The notes under the pieces are model-generated. The model did not search any database. It saw nothing but the letters and a program-made list of their open reading frames with translations, and was not told where the DNA came from. Shown here piece by piece: positions 36,408 to 49,280 of a stretch of 64,000 nucleotides of DNA. This DNA comes from Nitrospirota bacterium (GTDB lineage Bacteria; Nitrospirota; Nitrospiria; Nitrospirales; Nitrospiraceae): assembly GCA_004296885.1 (NCBI GenBank), contig SCVN01000015.1, positions 62,001 to 126,000 on the forward strand. Reading direction: 5' to 3'. The translations under genes were made by a program, and so were the position numbers. Within the stretch, counting starts at the first letter, position 1; each line of letters opens with the position of its first letter.

Positions 36408-38222
36408 TTAGATTTTCTTCAGCGCGCCGCCTCGCCAAGAGGAGATCTGCCAGGCGTGGACGATCCGCTCGCGATCCTCGTCCGTACAGCGGGTAAATTC
36501 GATCCCGAGCTTGCTGTACTCCTTGCCCTTATCGTCGGTGAGCTGCTGGACATGCGTCACCCTGCCGCCCACTTCGGTGAGCTTCTGGCCGTTCGGCAGA
36601 CTGAACGAGAGGGTCACGTCGGTCCCCAGGGGAAAGATTTCCCTGGTGCTGAGTTGGACCCCACCCCGGCTGATGTTCTTGATGGACCCCTGGTACATGC
36701 GGCTGCTCGTGGCGCCCCGGTAGATTGCGAACAGCGTGACGTCCAGCCGGTCGTGACGGCGGAGATTCTTCTTGTCGTCACTCACCTGTTCCTGTTCCAG
36801 CAGGTCAAGCACTTCGTAGGGCTCGACCATGCCGGTCCGCCCCTTGATCTTCACCGGCGGAAGCTTGTCGGCCCGGACCAACCCTTTCACCTGCTGATAG
36901 GTCGCGTCGCTGATGACGATGCCGTCGGTGGACGCCAGCGGTTCCAGGCGCGATGCCACATTGACCGTATCGCCGATCACGGTATAGTCCAGGCGCGACG
37001 GCGACCCGATATTCCCGGCGATGACCGGGCCGCTGTTAATCCCGATGCGCAAATGGAAGCCCGTTCGACCTTTCTTTTCAGCCTCCTCCTGCAAACGTTT
37101 CGCCTCCCGCTGCATCTCGATGGCCGCCGTCACCGCCTTGCAGGCATGGTCGGACATGGCCATCGGCGCCCCGAACACGGCCATGATCGCATCGCCGATG
37201 AACTTGTCCAACGTCCCATGATGGCGGAACACGATGTCCGTCATGGCGGTGAAGTACTCGTTCAGAAACCGCACGACATGCTCCGGGTCCAGGCTCTCGG
37301 ACAAAGGGGTGAAGCCGCAGATGTCGGCAAAGAGCACCGAACAGTCCAGTTTGGCCCCCCCCAGTTTCAGCGTTCCCTCTTTGCCTTTCATCAAGTCCTC
37401 CACCACGCTGGGCGACAGGTAGCGTTGGAGGCTCATGCGAACATTGGTTTCTTTCTGGATGCTCTCGTAAAGCCAGGCATTCTCGATCGCGACAGCCGCC
37501 TGGTTGGCGATATTCGTGAGCAACTCCACGCTGTCTTCGTTGAAGGCGCCGGACACGATCCGGTTGTCCACGTAAATGACCCCGATGACCTCCCCGCTCT
37601 TGGTCTTCATCGGCACGCACACCAGCGAAGCCAGGTTGTAGGCCATCACGCTGTGCATGCCGTGGAACTGGTCCTCGTTCTGCGCGTCTGTGGCCAGGAT
37701 AGGCTTGCCCTCACTCGCCACCCTGCTGCAGATATTGGTGCTGATCGTCAATCGCGATTTCGTCTCGCTCTCGGATTCCATCGTCATGTTGCGGGCCGCC
37801 TGCACGGTCAGGTCGCCGGTCACCGCATCCTTGAGCATCAGCAGCCCGCGCTCGGCGAACATGGCGTTGATCACCATGTCCATGATCAGATTGAGGAGCT
37901 TGTCCATCGTCAGGACGGAGTTGATCATGCGGCCCACTTGAGCCAGCGTGGTCATCTCGCGCTGAGACCGGCTCAACCGCTCCACGTTCACCTTGAGACC
38001 AAGCAAGGCCTCTCCGAGGCTGCGGAGGGCATCGAGGGCGGGCTGATAGGTCGGCGCAGCGGCCTGCACGTGGGTGCGCATCTGTCCGAGGTCGGCTTCG
38101 AAACGAGCGATGGCGCTCTTGACGCCGCCGTAGTGCTGGATATGCACCCGGCAGCGGCCGCAATAGACCGCGGCCGGCTGTTTGTGGTTACAGTACGGGC
38201 AAACTACGTGTTCGTCGGCCAT
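36408..38222 (-). CDS. Zinc-ribbon/GAF/class III nucleotide cyclase/PilZ protein
   Basis: 604 residues. A zinc ribbon (CPYC..CGRC, residues 8-24) leads to a helical linker, a GAF domain (about 85-245), a class III cyclase (about 285-455) and a PilZ domain (about 495-595). In the cyclase, LFADICGFTPLSE and FIGDAIMAVFGAP carry the two metal-binding Asp; the Lys in DKFIGD and Asp in DYTVIGDTVNVASRLE fit adenine specificity. In PilZ, RRHDR (RxxxR) and NISRGG ([D/N]xSxxG) are intact, so c-di-GMP binding is expected. It probably makes cAMP under c-di-GMP and GAF-ligand control. It lies 13 bases after the kinase gene. Confidence 0.88.
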   Translation of the reverse strand: MADEHVVCPYCNHKQPAAVYCGRCRVHIQHYGGVKSAIARFEADLGQMRTHVQAAAPTYQPALDALRSLGEALLGLKVNVERLSRSQREMTTLAQVGRMINSVLTMDKLLNLIMDMVINAMFAERGLLMLKDAVTGDLTVQAARNMTMESESETKSRLTISTNICSRVASEGKPILATDAQNEDQFHGMHSVMAYNLASLVCVPMKTKSGEVIGVIYVDNRIVSGAFNEDSVELLTNIANQAAVAIENAWLYESIQKETNVRMSLQRYLSPSVVEDLMKGKEGTLKLGGAKLDCSVLFADICGFTPLSESLDPEHVVRFLNEYFTAMTDIVFRHHGTLDKFIGDAIMAVFGAPMAMSDHACKAVTAAIEMQREAKRLQEEAEKKGRTGFHLRIGINSGPVIAGNIGSPSRLDYTVIGDTVNVASRLEPLASTDGIVISDATYQQVKGLVRADKLPPVKIKGRTGMVEPYEVLDLLEQEQVSDDKKNLRRHDRLDVTLFAIYRGATSSRMYQGSIKNISRGGVQLSTREIFPLGTDVTLSFSLPNGQKLTEVGGRVTHVQQLTDDKGKEYSKLGIEFTRCTDEDRERIVHAWQISSWRGGALKKI

Positions 38223-38235
38223 TTCACATGCACCC

Positions 38236-40659
38236 TTAGCTCAGCGCTTGCAGGTCTCGCCCCATGGCATCCATGCTCGGGTAACGGTCCTCGGGTCGTT
38301 TCTCGAGCGCCCGCATCACGATCGCTCCCAACGGCGCTGGCACGGCGGGATTGAACACGCCCGGCAACGTGGGGGTTTCATGAATGTGCCGGTACGCGAT
38401 ATCCCCATCCTTGAACGGCACGGACCCGGTGAGCAGCTCGTAGAGCATGACCCCCACCGCATACTGATCGCTCCGCCCATCCACCGTCTTGCCCAAAATC
38501 TGTTCCGGGGCCATGTACCGGGGCGTGCCCATGACCTGGCCCGTCTTGGTCATCCCGCCGCCTTCTTCGATCCGCGCCAGGCCGAAGTCGGCGATCTTGA
38601 TCCCCCCGCCCTTGACCGTCAGGATATTGTCCGGCTTGATGTCCCGGTGCACGATTCCCTGTCGGTGCGCGTAGCCCAACGCGTCGCAGATCTGCACGGC
38701 GAGGGCTTGCACCAGCTTCACCGGGCAGGGCCCCTTCTTGAGTTCATCCCGCAAGCTCCCCCCCTCGACGAATTCCATCGCGATGTAGATCGGCTCTTTC
38801 ACATGGATGTCATAGATCGCCACGATGCCGTCATGCCGCAGATGGCTGGCGGCTTGCGCTTCGCGAATGAACCGCGCCACGGCCTCGTTGTCGTACTGAA
38901 AATCCTTCTTGATGAACTTCAACGCCACGTCACGCCTGAGCACCCGATCCAGCGCGCGAAAGACCGAGCCCATTCCGCCTTCCCCGATTTTTTCGATTCG
39001 GTCGTAACGCTCCCGGACCACCGCCATCGGATCGCTTTGGGGAGGCGGCCACGCGATGGGGGTCTGGCTCTGCGTTTGCGCCTGGGTCGCGGGCTGGGGT
39101 TGGACCGGCAGCTGCCTGAGACGCTGGGCCACGTCGCGATAATTCACATCGATTTCCATCGTCCGCATGTAATAGTCCCGCGCCTTGTCCGGCCGGCCGA
39201 TTCGCTCGAAGGTCATGCCGATTTCATACCAAAACTGCGCTTGCACGCTCTCGGGAAGAGCCAGACGGCCCAGCTTTTCGAAATGGTTTTCCGCCAGATC
39301 GACCAGGCCCTGCCGCAAAAAGATGAAGCCCAACCGGAACAGCGCGTCCGGCTGGTACGGGGACGTCGGCTTGGCCAGTTGCTGGTAGACCGCAATGATT
39401 TTTTCATCCGGTCTGCCCAGCTTGACGTAGCGCTCGCCCAACTCGCTCAGCAAAATGAAGGCTTCCTGTTCGGAGAGCATGCCGCTGCTCAGTCGCTCCT
39501 CCATCTCGCAGATCTGCTGGGGTCCCATGACCGAATCCAGCTGATCCAGCTGGCTTCGATAGCCCTGGCCGCTGGGATTGAGCAGCAAGAGCAGTTCGAG
39601 CAAGGCGTGGGTGGCGTCCAGCTCGCCCGTGTCGGCATGCTCCTGCATCGCCTTGACAAGGATGCGCTCCAACTCCACCCGCAGCGGCTGGGACGCGCGG
39701 GCCGTCGGGAGCGCGGCCTGCACCCGCGCCCGCGCCGCCTCCACCCCTCCGCGCCGCAAGGCGAGCGAGAGGAGCTCCGCCTGGAGCGGCACATTATCCG
39801 GCCGCTGGATGGCGACCCGTTCGAGTCGGGCCTGGATGAGATCCGGGTTCTCCGGCCACTTTTCCATCAATTGCCGGTACTGCGCAAGCGCCTTGTCCCA
39901 CTGGCCCCGTTCCAGCTGAAGGTCGGCCAGGAACCAGTGCAAACCGTCGTCCTCGGGATGGCTCAGCGCATAGCCCTCGAACAGCTCCATGGCCTTGGCA
40001 TCCTGCCCCTCGATTTGATAGTAGAATCCGAGCCGGAAGATGTCGGCCTGGTCCTTGGCGCCGGCCCGCACGGACTGCTCCCACCCGTTCACCGTGTCGT
40101 TGAGCTGCCCCCGCTTCTTCAGTACCTCGACGGCGAGACGGTGGGCCTTGGCAGTGCGGGGAAACTTCTCGGTGACGGCGTGCAGGCCCTTCAGCACGAC
40201 ATCCCCCCGCTCCGGCCGCCATTTCCAGAGTTGCTCGTATTCGCTGACCGCCTGATCGGCATGGCCGCGGGACAGGTGGATCTGTGCCGCACGGTGAAAC
40301 TTATCGGAGAGATTGCCCTTCAGGAATCGGAGCCGCTCGAAGACCCGCAATGCCTCGTCGTAATTGCCCCGGGCATAGTAGGTTTCCCCCTGCACCAGAT
40401 GATAGCGCATGTACCTGACGCCCAGCTCGGCGACCTGCCGGGACAAGTCCTGGATCGGGTTGACCTCGTTGATCTTCTGGCAGATCTGATGCGCTTCGGT
40501 GAGCATCTTCTTATGGTAGTAGGCGACGGCCAGATCGTTGAGCGCCTTGACGTCCTGCGGGTCGCTCTGCACCTGCTTGCGCGCGACGGAGATCACCGTG
40601 TCCCAGTCCCGCTGGTTGTAAGCCTTGTCCCGTTTTTCAGACAGTCCTAGTCCGAACAT
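38236..40659 (-). CDS. TPR-containing Ser/Thr protein kinase
   Basis: 807 residues. Residues 1-520 are TPR and solenoid repeats (for example AYYHKKMLTEA, YARGNYDEALRVFERL, LERGQWDKALAQYRQL). A Pro/Gln-rich linker (about 520-545) precedes a complete Hanks-type kinase domain to the C-terminus: glycine loop IGEGGMGSVF, VALKFI lysine, HRDIKPDN, DFGLARIEE, and GTPRYMAPEQ. No membrane segment is visible, so it is likely cytoplasmic. The TPR-first order is the reverse of many bacterial PknB-type kinases. It is in one transcription unit with the cyclase-PilZ gene, which may be a substrate or effector. Confidence 0.9.
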   Translation of the reverse strand: MFGLGLSEKRDKAYNQRDWDTVISVARKQVQSDPQDVKALNDLAVAYYHKKMLTEAHQICQKINEVNPIQDLSRQVAELGVRYMRYHLVQGETYYARGNYDEALRVFERLRFLKGNLSDKFHRAAQIHLSRGHADQAVSEYEQLWKWRPERGDVVLKGLHAVTEKFPRTAKAHRLAVEVLKKRGQLNDTVNGWEQSVRAGAKDQADIFRLGFYYQIEGQDAKAMELFEGYALSHPEDDGLHWFLADLQLERGQWDKALAQYRQLMEKWPENPDLIQARLERVAIQRPDNVPLQAELLSLALRRGGVEAARARVQAALPTARASQPLRVELERILVKAMQEHADTGELDATHALLELLLLLNPSGQGYRSQLDQLDSVMGPQQICEMEERLSSGMLSEQEAFILLSELGERYVKLGRPDEKIIAVYQQLAKPTSPYQPDALFRLGFIFLRQGLVDLAENHFEKLGRLALPESVQAQFWYEIGMTFERIGRPDKARDYYMRTMEIDVNYRDVAQRLRQLPVQPQPATQAQTQSQTPIAWPPPQSDPMAVVRERYDRIEKIGEGGMGSVFRALDRVLRRDVALKFIKKDFQYDNEAVARFIREAQAASHLRHDGIVAIYDIHVKEPIYIAMEFVEGGSLRDELKKGPCPVKLVQALAVQICDALGYAHRQGIVHRDIKPDNILTVKGGGIKIADFGLARIEEGGGMTKTGQVMGTPRYMAPEQILGKTVDGRSDQYAVGVMLYELLTGSVPFKDGDIAYRHIHETPTLPGVFNPAVPAPLGAIVMRALEKRPEDRYPSMDAMGRDLQALS

Positions 40660-40810
40660 GGGATGGTGTCCGTACCCCGGTGCGCGATAGCGGCGTCGGA
40701 TGCGGCCCCGCAGGAAACCGTGGCAATCTCGTTGGCAGGAAACCGGCGCTGGACCATGGTCAGAGGGACGTGTTACCGGGTCGGAGCGGACCGCACGGAC
40801 GACGTCCGGA

Positions 40811-41398
40811 TCATTGACGTCCGACTACCAGACGCTGGCCGACGTGGATCGTATTGTCTTGCAAGTTGTTCAGCAGCTTGAGCGTATTGACGTCGACCCC
40901 GTATAGACGGCTGAGCGCCATCAGCGTATCGCCCGGTTTGACCTGGTGATACCGGGGTGTCGCCGCGGCGGCCGGGGCCGGATCCTGCATCGGAGCCGTG
41001 GCCATGGCGCCCGGATCCATGCTGCCGGGTTGCATCTTGTCGGGCCGCTTCCCCTTGGCCGGAGCCTTGCGCGCCCGCCCCTGCGCGTCTTGTTCTTTCA
41101 GCAGGGCCGCATCCCGCATGGCCGCTGCTTCCTCCTGCATCCGTCCCAACTGCTCGCGGACCGCTTGCACCTGGGCGGTCAATTCACGATTGCGCGCTTC
41201 CAGCTCGGACGAGTCCCGCTTGAGCCGTTTGAGCTCGCTGTCCATCTCGCCGGTCCGCTTTTCCTCCTGGGCCAGCAACCGCTGGAAATTCATCGCGCGG
41301 GCTTTTTCCGCCTCGTATTTTTCCCCCATCACGCAGCCGGCCAGCATCACCGTGCCGATCGCCAGCGCCACGAGACGTCCTGCATGTCTACCCATCAT
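40811..41398 (-). CDS. Coiled-coil LysM lipoprotein
   Basis: 195 residues from ATG 41398, which has AAGAGG upstream; an ATG at 41419 is possible. Signal peptide with lipobox MLAGC (Cys about residue 22), then a coiled coil (about 30-90; [26 protein letters not shown]), a Lys/Pro/Ala-rich low-complexity part, and a C-terminal LysM domain ([19 protein letters not shown]...[11 protein letters not shown]). It probably sits in the outer membrane and binds peptidoglycan. A long frame continues upstream into the divergent ATPase gene on the other strand and is rejected. It diverges from the MoxR gene with 237 bases between starts. Confidence 0.85.
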   Translation of the reverse strand: MMGRHAGRLVALAIGTVMLAGCVMGEKYEAEKARAMNFQRLLAQEEKRTGEMDSELKRLKRDSSELEARNRELTAQVQAVREQLGRMQEEAAAMRDAALLKEQDAQGRARKAPAKGKRPDKMQPGSMDPGAMATAPMQDPAPAAAATPRYHQVKPGDTLMALSRLYGVDVNTLKLLNNLQDNTIHVGQRLVVGRQ

Positions 41399-41460
41399 AA
41401 ATTGCCTCTTCCCCTCCATCTCTCCACGCCAGTGAACCCCAATGCGAACGCACAAAGCAT

Positions 41461-41497
41461 AGAGCCTAAGAGACTGAAAGTCAAAGCACAAGGCTCT
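41461..41497. repeat. Hairpin with octad units between LysM and MoxR genes
   Basis: AGAGCCT (41461-41467) and AGGCTCT (41491-41497) form a perfect 7-bp stem. The loop contains AGACTGAA followed by AGTCAAAG, the same 8-base unit style as at 29665. It lies in the divergent intergenic region. Confidence 0.4.
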
Positions 41498-41635
41498 TCG
41501 CAACTCGGACGGAAGCGCGTAAGGAGGCGACTCTCGGCCCCATCCGCTGGTTTGACCCCTCTCCGAGGGTATGTTACGGTTTGGGCCGGATCGCACCCGC
41601 GTCGGCTGGGGGCGGCCGGGCACCGAGGAGCAGCC

Positions 41636-42616
41636 ATGCACCAGCCTGATAGTCACGGAAAGAAGGGGCCTCTTGGCGCGGCCAGAGCCGGCCGATCGGT
41701 GCTGTTGGACGGGATCGCCATCCACCTCGCCCAGCCCATGGACTCCTCGCAGGAATGGATCGGCGAGCGCGAGATCCTCCGGCAGTTGCTGGCCTGCTGG
41801 CTCGTGATCGACGAACGGGACCTGCCCCTGGCCCCCCGCATCTCCGGCCAGCCCGGCATCGGCAAAACCTCGCTGGCCATGGCCGGAGCCAAGGAGCGCA
41901 AGCAGGACTTGTACATCTTCCAATGCACCGCGGATACCAGGCCCGAAGACCTGCTGATCACGCCCGTGCTGGCGGAATCCGGCACGATCGCCTACCATGC
42001 CTCCCCCCTCGTCACGGCCATGCTGACCGGCAGCGTGTGCGTGCTGGACGAGGGCAACCGGATGAACGAGAAGAGCTGGGCCTCGCTGGCCTCCCTGCTG
42101 GACCACCGGCGCTGCGTGGAGTCCATCGTGGCGGGCCTGCTGATCAAGGCCCAGGACGATTTCCGCTGTTGCGTGACCATGAACGAGGATGCCTCGACCT
42201 ACGAGGTCCCCGATTACATCCTGTCCCGCTTGCAACCGACCTTGAGCATGGGCTTCCCGCGACGGGACGACGAGCTGGCGATTCTGCGCTACCACATGCC
42301 CTTCGCGCCGGGTGAAATGCTGGGGCTGACCGTGGACTTCCTGCAAGCCGCGCATCAGCTGAACCTGGAGTTCTCGGTTCGGGACGGGATTCACCTGCTG
42401 CAATATGCGCTCAAGCGGCTGGCGCAAGACCCGACCCACCCCCTGTCGAAAGACAACGCCTGGCGGGAATCGCTGGTCAAGGTGCTGGGCGAAGAGGCGC
42501 TGGACCTGGAAGGACTCTCGCGGCGACGGAAGCGGGCGCTGGGAAACCAAACCTTGCCCCAGGGGCTGGGCGATTTTTTCTTCGAAGGGGACGATCCGCT
42601 GCACCCGGAACGGTAA
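41636..42616 (+). CDS. MoxR-type AAA+ ATPase
   Basis: 326 residues from ATG 41636 with GAGGAG eight bases upstream; the longer in-frame reading overlaps the LysM gene and is rejected. Walker A is GQPGIGKTS (about residue 72), Walker [11 protein letters not shown], with DRRLCR-like sensor region in [27 protein letters not shown]. The placement of N-E after Walker B and the R-finger region fit the MoxR group of AAA+ proteins, which act as chaperone-like activators of metal or VWA proteins. No VWA gene is present; instead the next gene, 74 bases on, is an uncharacterised partner. Confidence 0.85.
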   Translation: MHQPDSHGKKGPLGAARAGRSVLLDGIAIHLAQPMDSSQEWIGEREILRQLLACWLVIDERDLPLAPRISGQPGIGKTSLAMAGAKERKQDLYIFQCTADTRPEDLLITPVLAESGTIAYHASPLVTAMLTGSVCVLDEGNRMNEKSWASLASLLDHRRCVESIVAGLLIKAQDDFRCCVTMNEDASTYEVPDYILSRLQPTLSMGFPRRDDELAILRYHMPFAPGEMLGLTVDFLQAAHQLNLEFSVRDGIHLLQYALKRLAQDPTHPLSKDNAWRESLVKVLGEEALDLEGLSRRRKRALGNQTLPQGLGDFFFEGDDPLHPER

Positions 42617-42661
42617 ACCATCGTCCGAACGTCTTCAAGGCGTCACGTCTTCGCGCGGCCG

Positions 42662-42693
42662 ACTAGGCGACTTTCGGACTGTGCAACTGTATG
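42662..42693. repeat. Octad array running into a start codon
   Basis: ACT recurs every 8 bases at 42662, 42670, 42678 and 42686 (units such as ACTTTCGG). The last unit, ACTGTATG, contains the ATG start of the next gene. This leaves no room for a normal ribosome-binding site. Confidence 0.55.
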
Positions 42694-44607
42694 ACCGACC
42701 CAACCGATGCGATCCTGCGCCTCTCTCCGCGAATTCAGGTCCTGCCGATCCTCCATGGAAGCGGCGACCTGGCGCAGGAGGTCCGCGAGGCCCTGATTTC
42801 ACGCCCCGTCGATTGTCTCGCGGTTCCCCTGCCGCCCTCGGTTGAACCGGCGCTGGAACAGGCCGTCGGGTCTCTGCCCCGCATCCACCTGGTGGTGCTC
42901 CCGGAGCCGGACCGGGATGGAACTCCACGGGCCAGCTACGTGCCGGTCGATCCCTGCCAGGCGGTCATCATGGGTATTCGGGTCGCCATGGGCGAGGGCA
43001 TCCCGCGCGCCTACATCGATCGGGACGTGACCGCCTTCGAGCCGACGCCCTTCACCGCCCCGGACCCCTACGCGCTCAAACGGATCTCGCTGGCGGCTTA
43101 TGCGGCGGCGCTGCTCCCCTCTCTCCCGGCGCCGCCCCCTCATAGCCAACGCGAGCGGCGCATTGCTTGGATGGCCTTTCGCCTCCACGAACTGGAGCTG
43201 GATTCTGCGTCCATTCTCTGTCTCTGCCATGTGGCCGACTGGCCCTGGCTGCGGGAGGCCTATCGGGAACGCAGTCCTTACGTCGATCCGGAGCCGATCG
43301 CCCAACGTCCGTCCGCCGCGCCGGTTTCTTCCTCGACCTTGTACTTTGCGCTGGGCGAGCTGCCGTTTCTGACGGAATTGTACGAACGGCGGCGCGCCGA
43401 GGTCCGCTCGGACCGCCACCTCTCGGTCGACGGCATCAAGGAACTGCTGCTGAGCGCCCGAACCCGCTGGACCGACAGACGCCACGCCGAGAATCGGTCG
43501 ATCGCCAACTGGGTCACGCCCCACCTGTTGCAGCGATACCTCCAGTACGTTCGGAACCTGGCCCTGCTGGATCGCCGTCTGACTCCTGATCTCTACACCT
43601 TGGTCCTGGCCGCCAAGCAGATGGCGGGAGACGACTTCGCCATCACGCTGCTGGAAACCGCCAGGAGTTACGCCTTTCAAGAAGACACAGAGGACTGGGC
43701 CGGCTCCTCCCTGTCCATCGGCATCGGCAAACTGGAATTGCCGGACGGTCGGGTGGCAACCGCAAAGAACCGACTGCCAGGACCGGTCCTGGCCTGGCGG
43801 GCTCTTTCCCTCCGCCCCGCCCCGGAACCCATCACCAGCCGCCGCTGGACCCTGCAATGGAATCCGTTCCGGCAATGTTCCTGGCCGCCAGAGGACAACC
43901 GGATCGAAAGCTTCACGCAGCATGTGCGGGAACAGGCCAGGGCCATTCTGGGCGCAGACCTGGCCCGCGCGGAGAAGTTCACGAGCTCCATCAAGGACGG
44001 AGTGGACGTGCGCGAGACCCTTCGCCACTGGCACCGGACGCGGAGGCATCCGGGCCACGGTGCCGATAGCCAGACCGCCAGGCTGCGCATGGACATCTAT
44101 GTCAAAGATATCCCGCCGGCCCGCGGCCAGGTCGAAGTGGTCCTGTTCCTGTTCGACACCCCGGCCGATCCGGCCCGTTATTCCTGGCAAGCCACTTGGT
44201 ATGCCGAGCATCAGGAAGAGTCCACCCTCTGCTTCTATGCCAGCCCTTTCCAGGCGCAGATGGTCGGGCCGGGCATCGCCCAGTCCTGCTACGGCGGCGC
44301 CCTGTTCCTGTTTCCACCCAGACCGATCCCCGACATCTGGCAGGATCCCCGGCTGAACGCCGCCCGGACGTTAGAGGAACGGCTCATCGCCGCCGGAGCG
44401 CTGCACTCGCAGGAGCCGCATATCGTGCTGGTGACGCCAGTTCCGCCGCTGGCCCGCTGGCGAAGGATCGCCCGGTCGTTCAACCGCCGGCTGGTCCCGA
44501 TTCCATTGAGCCGGTTCTCTGGACAGACCGTGGACCGGTTGCGCCGGTTCCACGTCCTGAACGGACACGAGATCCGGAGCTACGCCACGAAGTTTATCCG
44601 GGAATGA
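42691..44607 (+). CDS. Uncharacterised protein paired with MoxR-type ATPase
   Basis: 638 residues; I do not recognise a named family. The N-terminus (VLPILHGSGDLAQEVREAL, then DCLAVPLPPS) is loosely reminiscent of ChaN/TraB-like domains (an HG.G followed by a 'DC..VP' strand). Further conserved-looking blocks are YVPVDPCQAVIMGIRVA, DPYALKRISLAAYAAALLP, ALGELPFLTELYERRR, DGIKELLLSAR and LTPDLYTLVLAAKQMAGDDF. The C-terminal 200 residues look alpha/beta and end in a basic FNRRL...SYATKFIRE. No signal peptide or membrane segment. It is soluble and probably works with the ATPase, because the two are adjacent and codirectional. Its start lies inside an octad repeat. Confidence 0.8.
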   Translation: MTDPTDAILRLSPRIQVLPILHGSGDLAQEVREALISRPVDCLAVPLPPSVEPALEQAVGSLPRIHLVVLPEPDRDGTPRASYVPVDPCQAVIMGIRVAMGEGIPRAYIDRDVTAFEPTPFTAPDPYALKRISLAAYAAALLPSLPAPPPHSQRERRIAWMAFRLHELELDSASILCLCHVADWPWLREAYRERSPYVDPEPIAQRPSAAPVSSSTLYFALGELPFLTELYERRRAEVRSDRHLSVDGIKELLLSARTRWTDRRHAENRSIANWVTPHLLQRYLQYVRNLALLDRRLTPDLYTLVLAAKQMAGDDFAITLLETARSYAFQEDTEDWAGSSLSIGIGKLELPDGRVATAKNRLPGPVLAWRALSLRPAPEPITSRRWTLQWNPFRQCSWPPEDNRIESFTQHVREQARAILGADLARAEKFTSSIKDGVDVRETLRHWHRTRRHPGHGADSQTARLRMDIYVKDIPPARGQVEVVLFLFDTPADPARYSWQATWYAEHQEESTLCFYASPFQAQMVGPGIAQSCYGGALFLFPPRPIPDIWQDPRLNAARTLEERLIAAGALHSQEPHIVLVTPVPPLARWRRIARSFNRRLVPIPLSRFSGQTVDRLRRFHVLNGHEIRSYATKFIRE

Positions 44608-47771
<3,164 letters not shown>

Positions 47772-47786
<15 letters not shown>

Positions 47787-49025
47787 CTCGGCCGACGCCC
47801 CGGCCTTCTCTTCCTTGACGATCTGCACGCTCTTGATGGACTTGGGGTCCGCTTCGTGCACGATGAGGCGGCAGGACCCGGCGCGCACCTCTTCGCCGGC
47901 CGCCGGGATGCGGCCCAACTGTTCCTGAATCAGGCCGCTGATCGTGTTCGCCTCCTCGTCCAGCGTGACCTTCAGAAACTCGTTGATCCGGCGCACCTCG
48001 GTCCGCCCATGCACCAGGATCTGATTCTTGCCGATGCGCTTGATCAATTCCACGGCCAGGTCGGTCTCGTCCATAATTTCGCCGACGACTTCCTCCAACA
48101 GGTCCTCCAGCGTGATCAGGCCCATCATGCCGCCAAATTCGTTCACGACGATGGCCATGTGCCGCTTCTCCCGCTGGAACTGCTTCATCAGATCGTCCGC
48201 CGGTTTCCCCGCCGGCACGAAGAGAGCCGGATTCGCGATCGCCTTGAGCTGGACGCCGTCATGCCCCTTGGCCAGCTCCATCAACGCCTTGGTCTTGTAG
48301 AGGATACCGATGATGTTGTCCAGGCTCCCCTCAAACAACGGAATGCGGGAGTACTTGGACGCGAACAGCTGTTCCCGCGCCTCCTTCAACGTCAGATTGC
48401 CGTCGAGCGCAAACACATAGATGCGCGGGGTCATCGAATCTTCGGCCGTCAGGTCGTTCAAATGGAAGACGTTCTTGATCATCTTGACCTCTTCGGACTC
48501 GATGACCCCCGCCTTGCCCCCCACGTCCAGCATGATCTTGAGCTCTTCCTCGGTCACGAATGGCACGGTGAGTCCCTTCCCGCCCGTAATCGCGGAGATC
48601 ATCGGCTCCAACGCGAACAGGATCGGCGAGAGGCCCTGCTCGATCCAGTAGACCGGATAGGCCATCGTCAGCACCACGGACACCGCATGCTTGGCGGCCA
48701 GCGTCTTGGGCACGATGTCGCCGAAGATCAGCAGGAGAAAGGTCAGGATGCCGGTCGCGATCGCCACGGCTTCCGATCCGAACATACGGATCGTCAGGAT
48801 CGTGGCCCAGGAAGCCGCCCCGATGTTGACCAGATTGTCCCCGATCATGATGGTGGAGAGGAGCCGCTGGGGATGGGCCCGCAAATGCAACGCCAGCGTC
48901 GCCCGCTTGCCGCCGGCCTCCGCCAAGGCTTTCAGCCGCGTTTCGTTCACGGAAAAAAATCCGATCTCGGCCGCCGAGATCACGGCTGACAGGAAAATCA
49001 AAACCAGCAGGATCAGAAAGTCCAT
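47772..49025 (-). CDS. CNNM/DUF21-CBS (CorC/HlyC-like) membrane protein
   Basis: 417 residues from ATG 49025; a GTG 45 bases upstream would add a hydrophilic leader before the first membrane helix. DUF21 domain with three to four helices (about 1-190: LILLVLIFLSAVISAAEIGFFS; LSTIMIGDNLVNIGAAS; FGDIVPKTLAAKHA), a CBS pair (about 205-330; MTPRIYVFALDG, EFGGMMGLITLEDLLEEVVGEI) and a CorC_HlyC C-terminal domain (about 345-410). The family is linked to Mg/Co efflux or tolerance. The 255-base region upstream (49026-49280) contains no gene I can support. Confidence 0.9.
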
Positions 49026-49280
49026 GGGGAAATCAGGCGAAGACCAGTGCCGTGAGCGCTTCCCTGTCACCGACTCCGACGAACAGACGAGTCATGGCGG
49101 AGAGAGAGGCAGAAGCGGCGAGACGCAGAAAGACCGGCTGAATGCCTATGGGGCCACCGTCATCCATAAGGGCATGATCGTAACACAGCCGGCAGAGCCT
49201 GGCAACGAACGTCGAAAGACGGCCAGCAAAAGCAATGACTTGCACATCAACGAAGGGATTGTGGAGGCGGCAGGAAGGCC

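Noticed and set aside
40946-41635. A long plus-strand extension upstream of the MoxR-type ATPase
   Set aside because: It lies antisense to the LysM lipoprotein gene, which has a signal peptide and domain; the ATG at 41636 has a good ribosome site.
49033-49245. A 70-codon minus-strand frame upstream of the CorC-like gene
   Set aside because: No ribosome site, no domain, and composition unlike a real protein.
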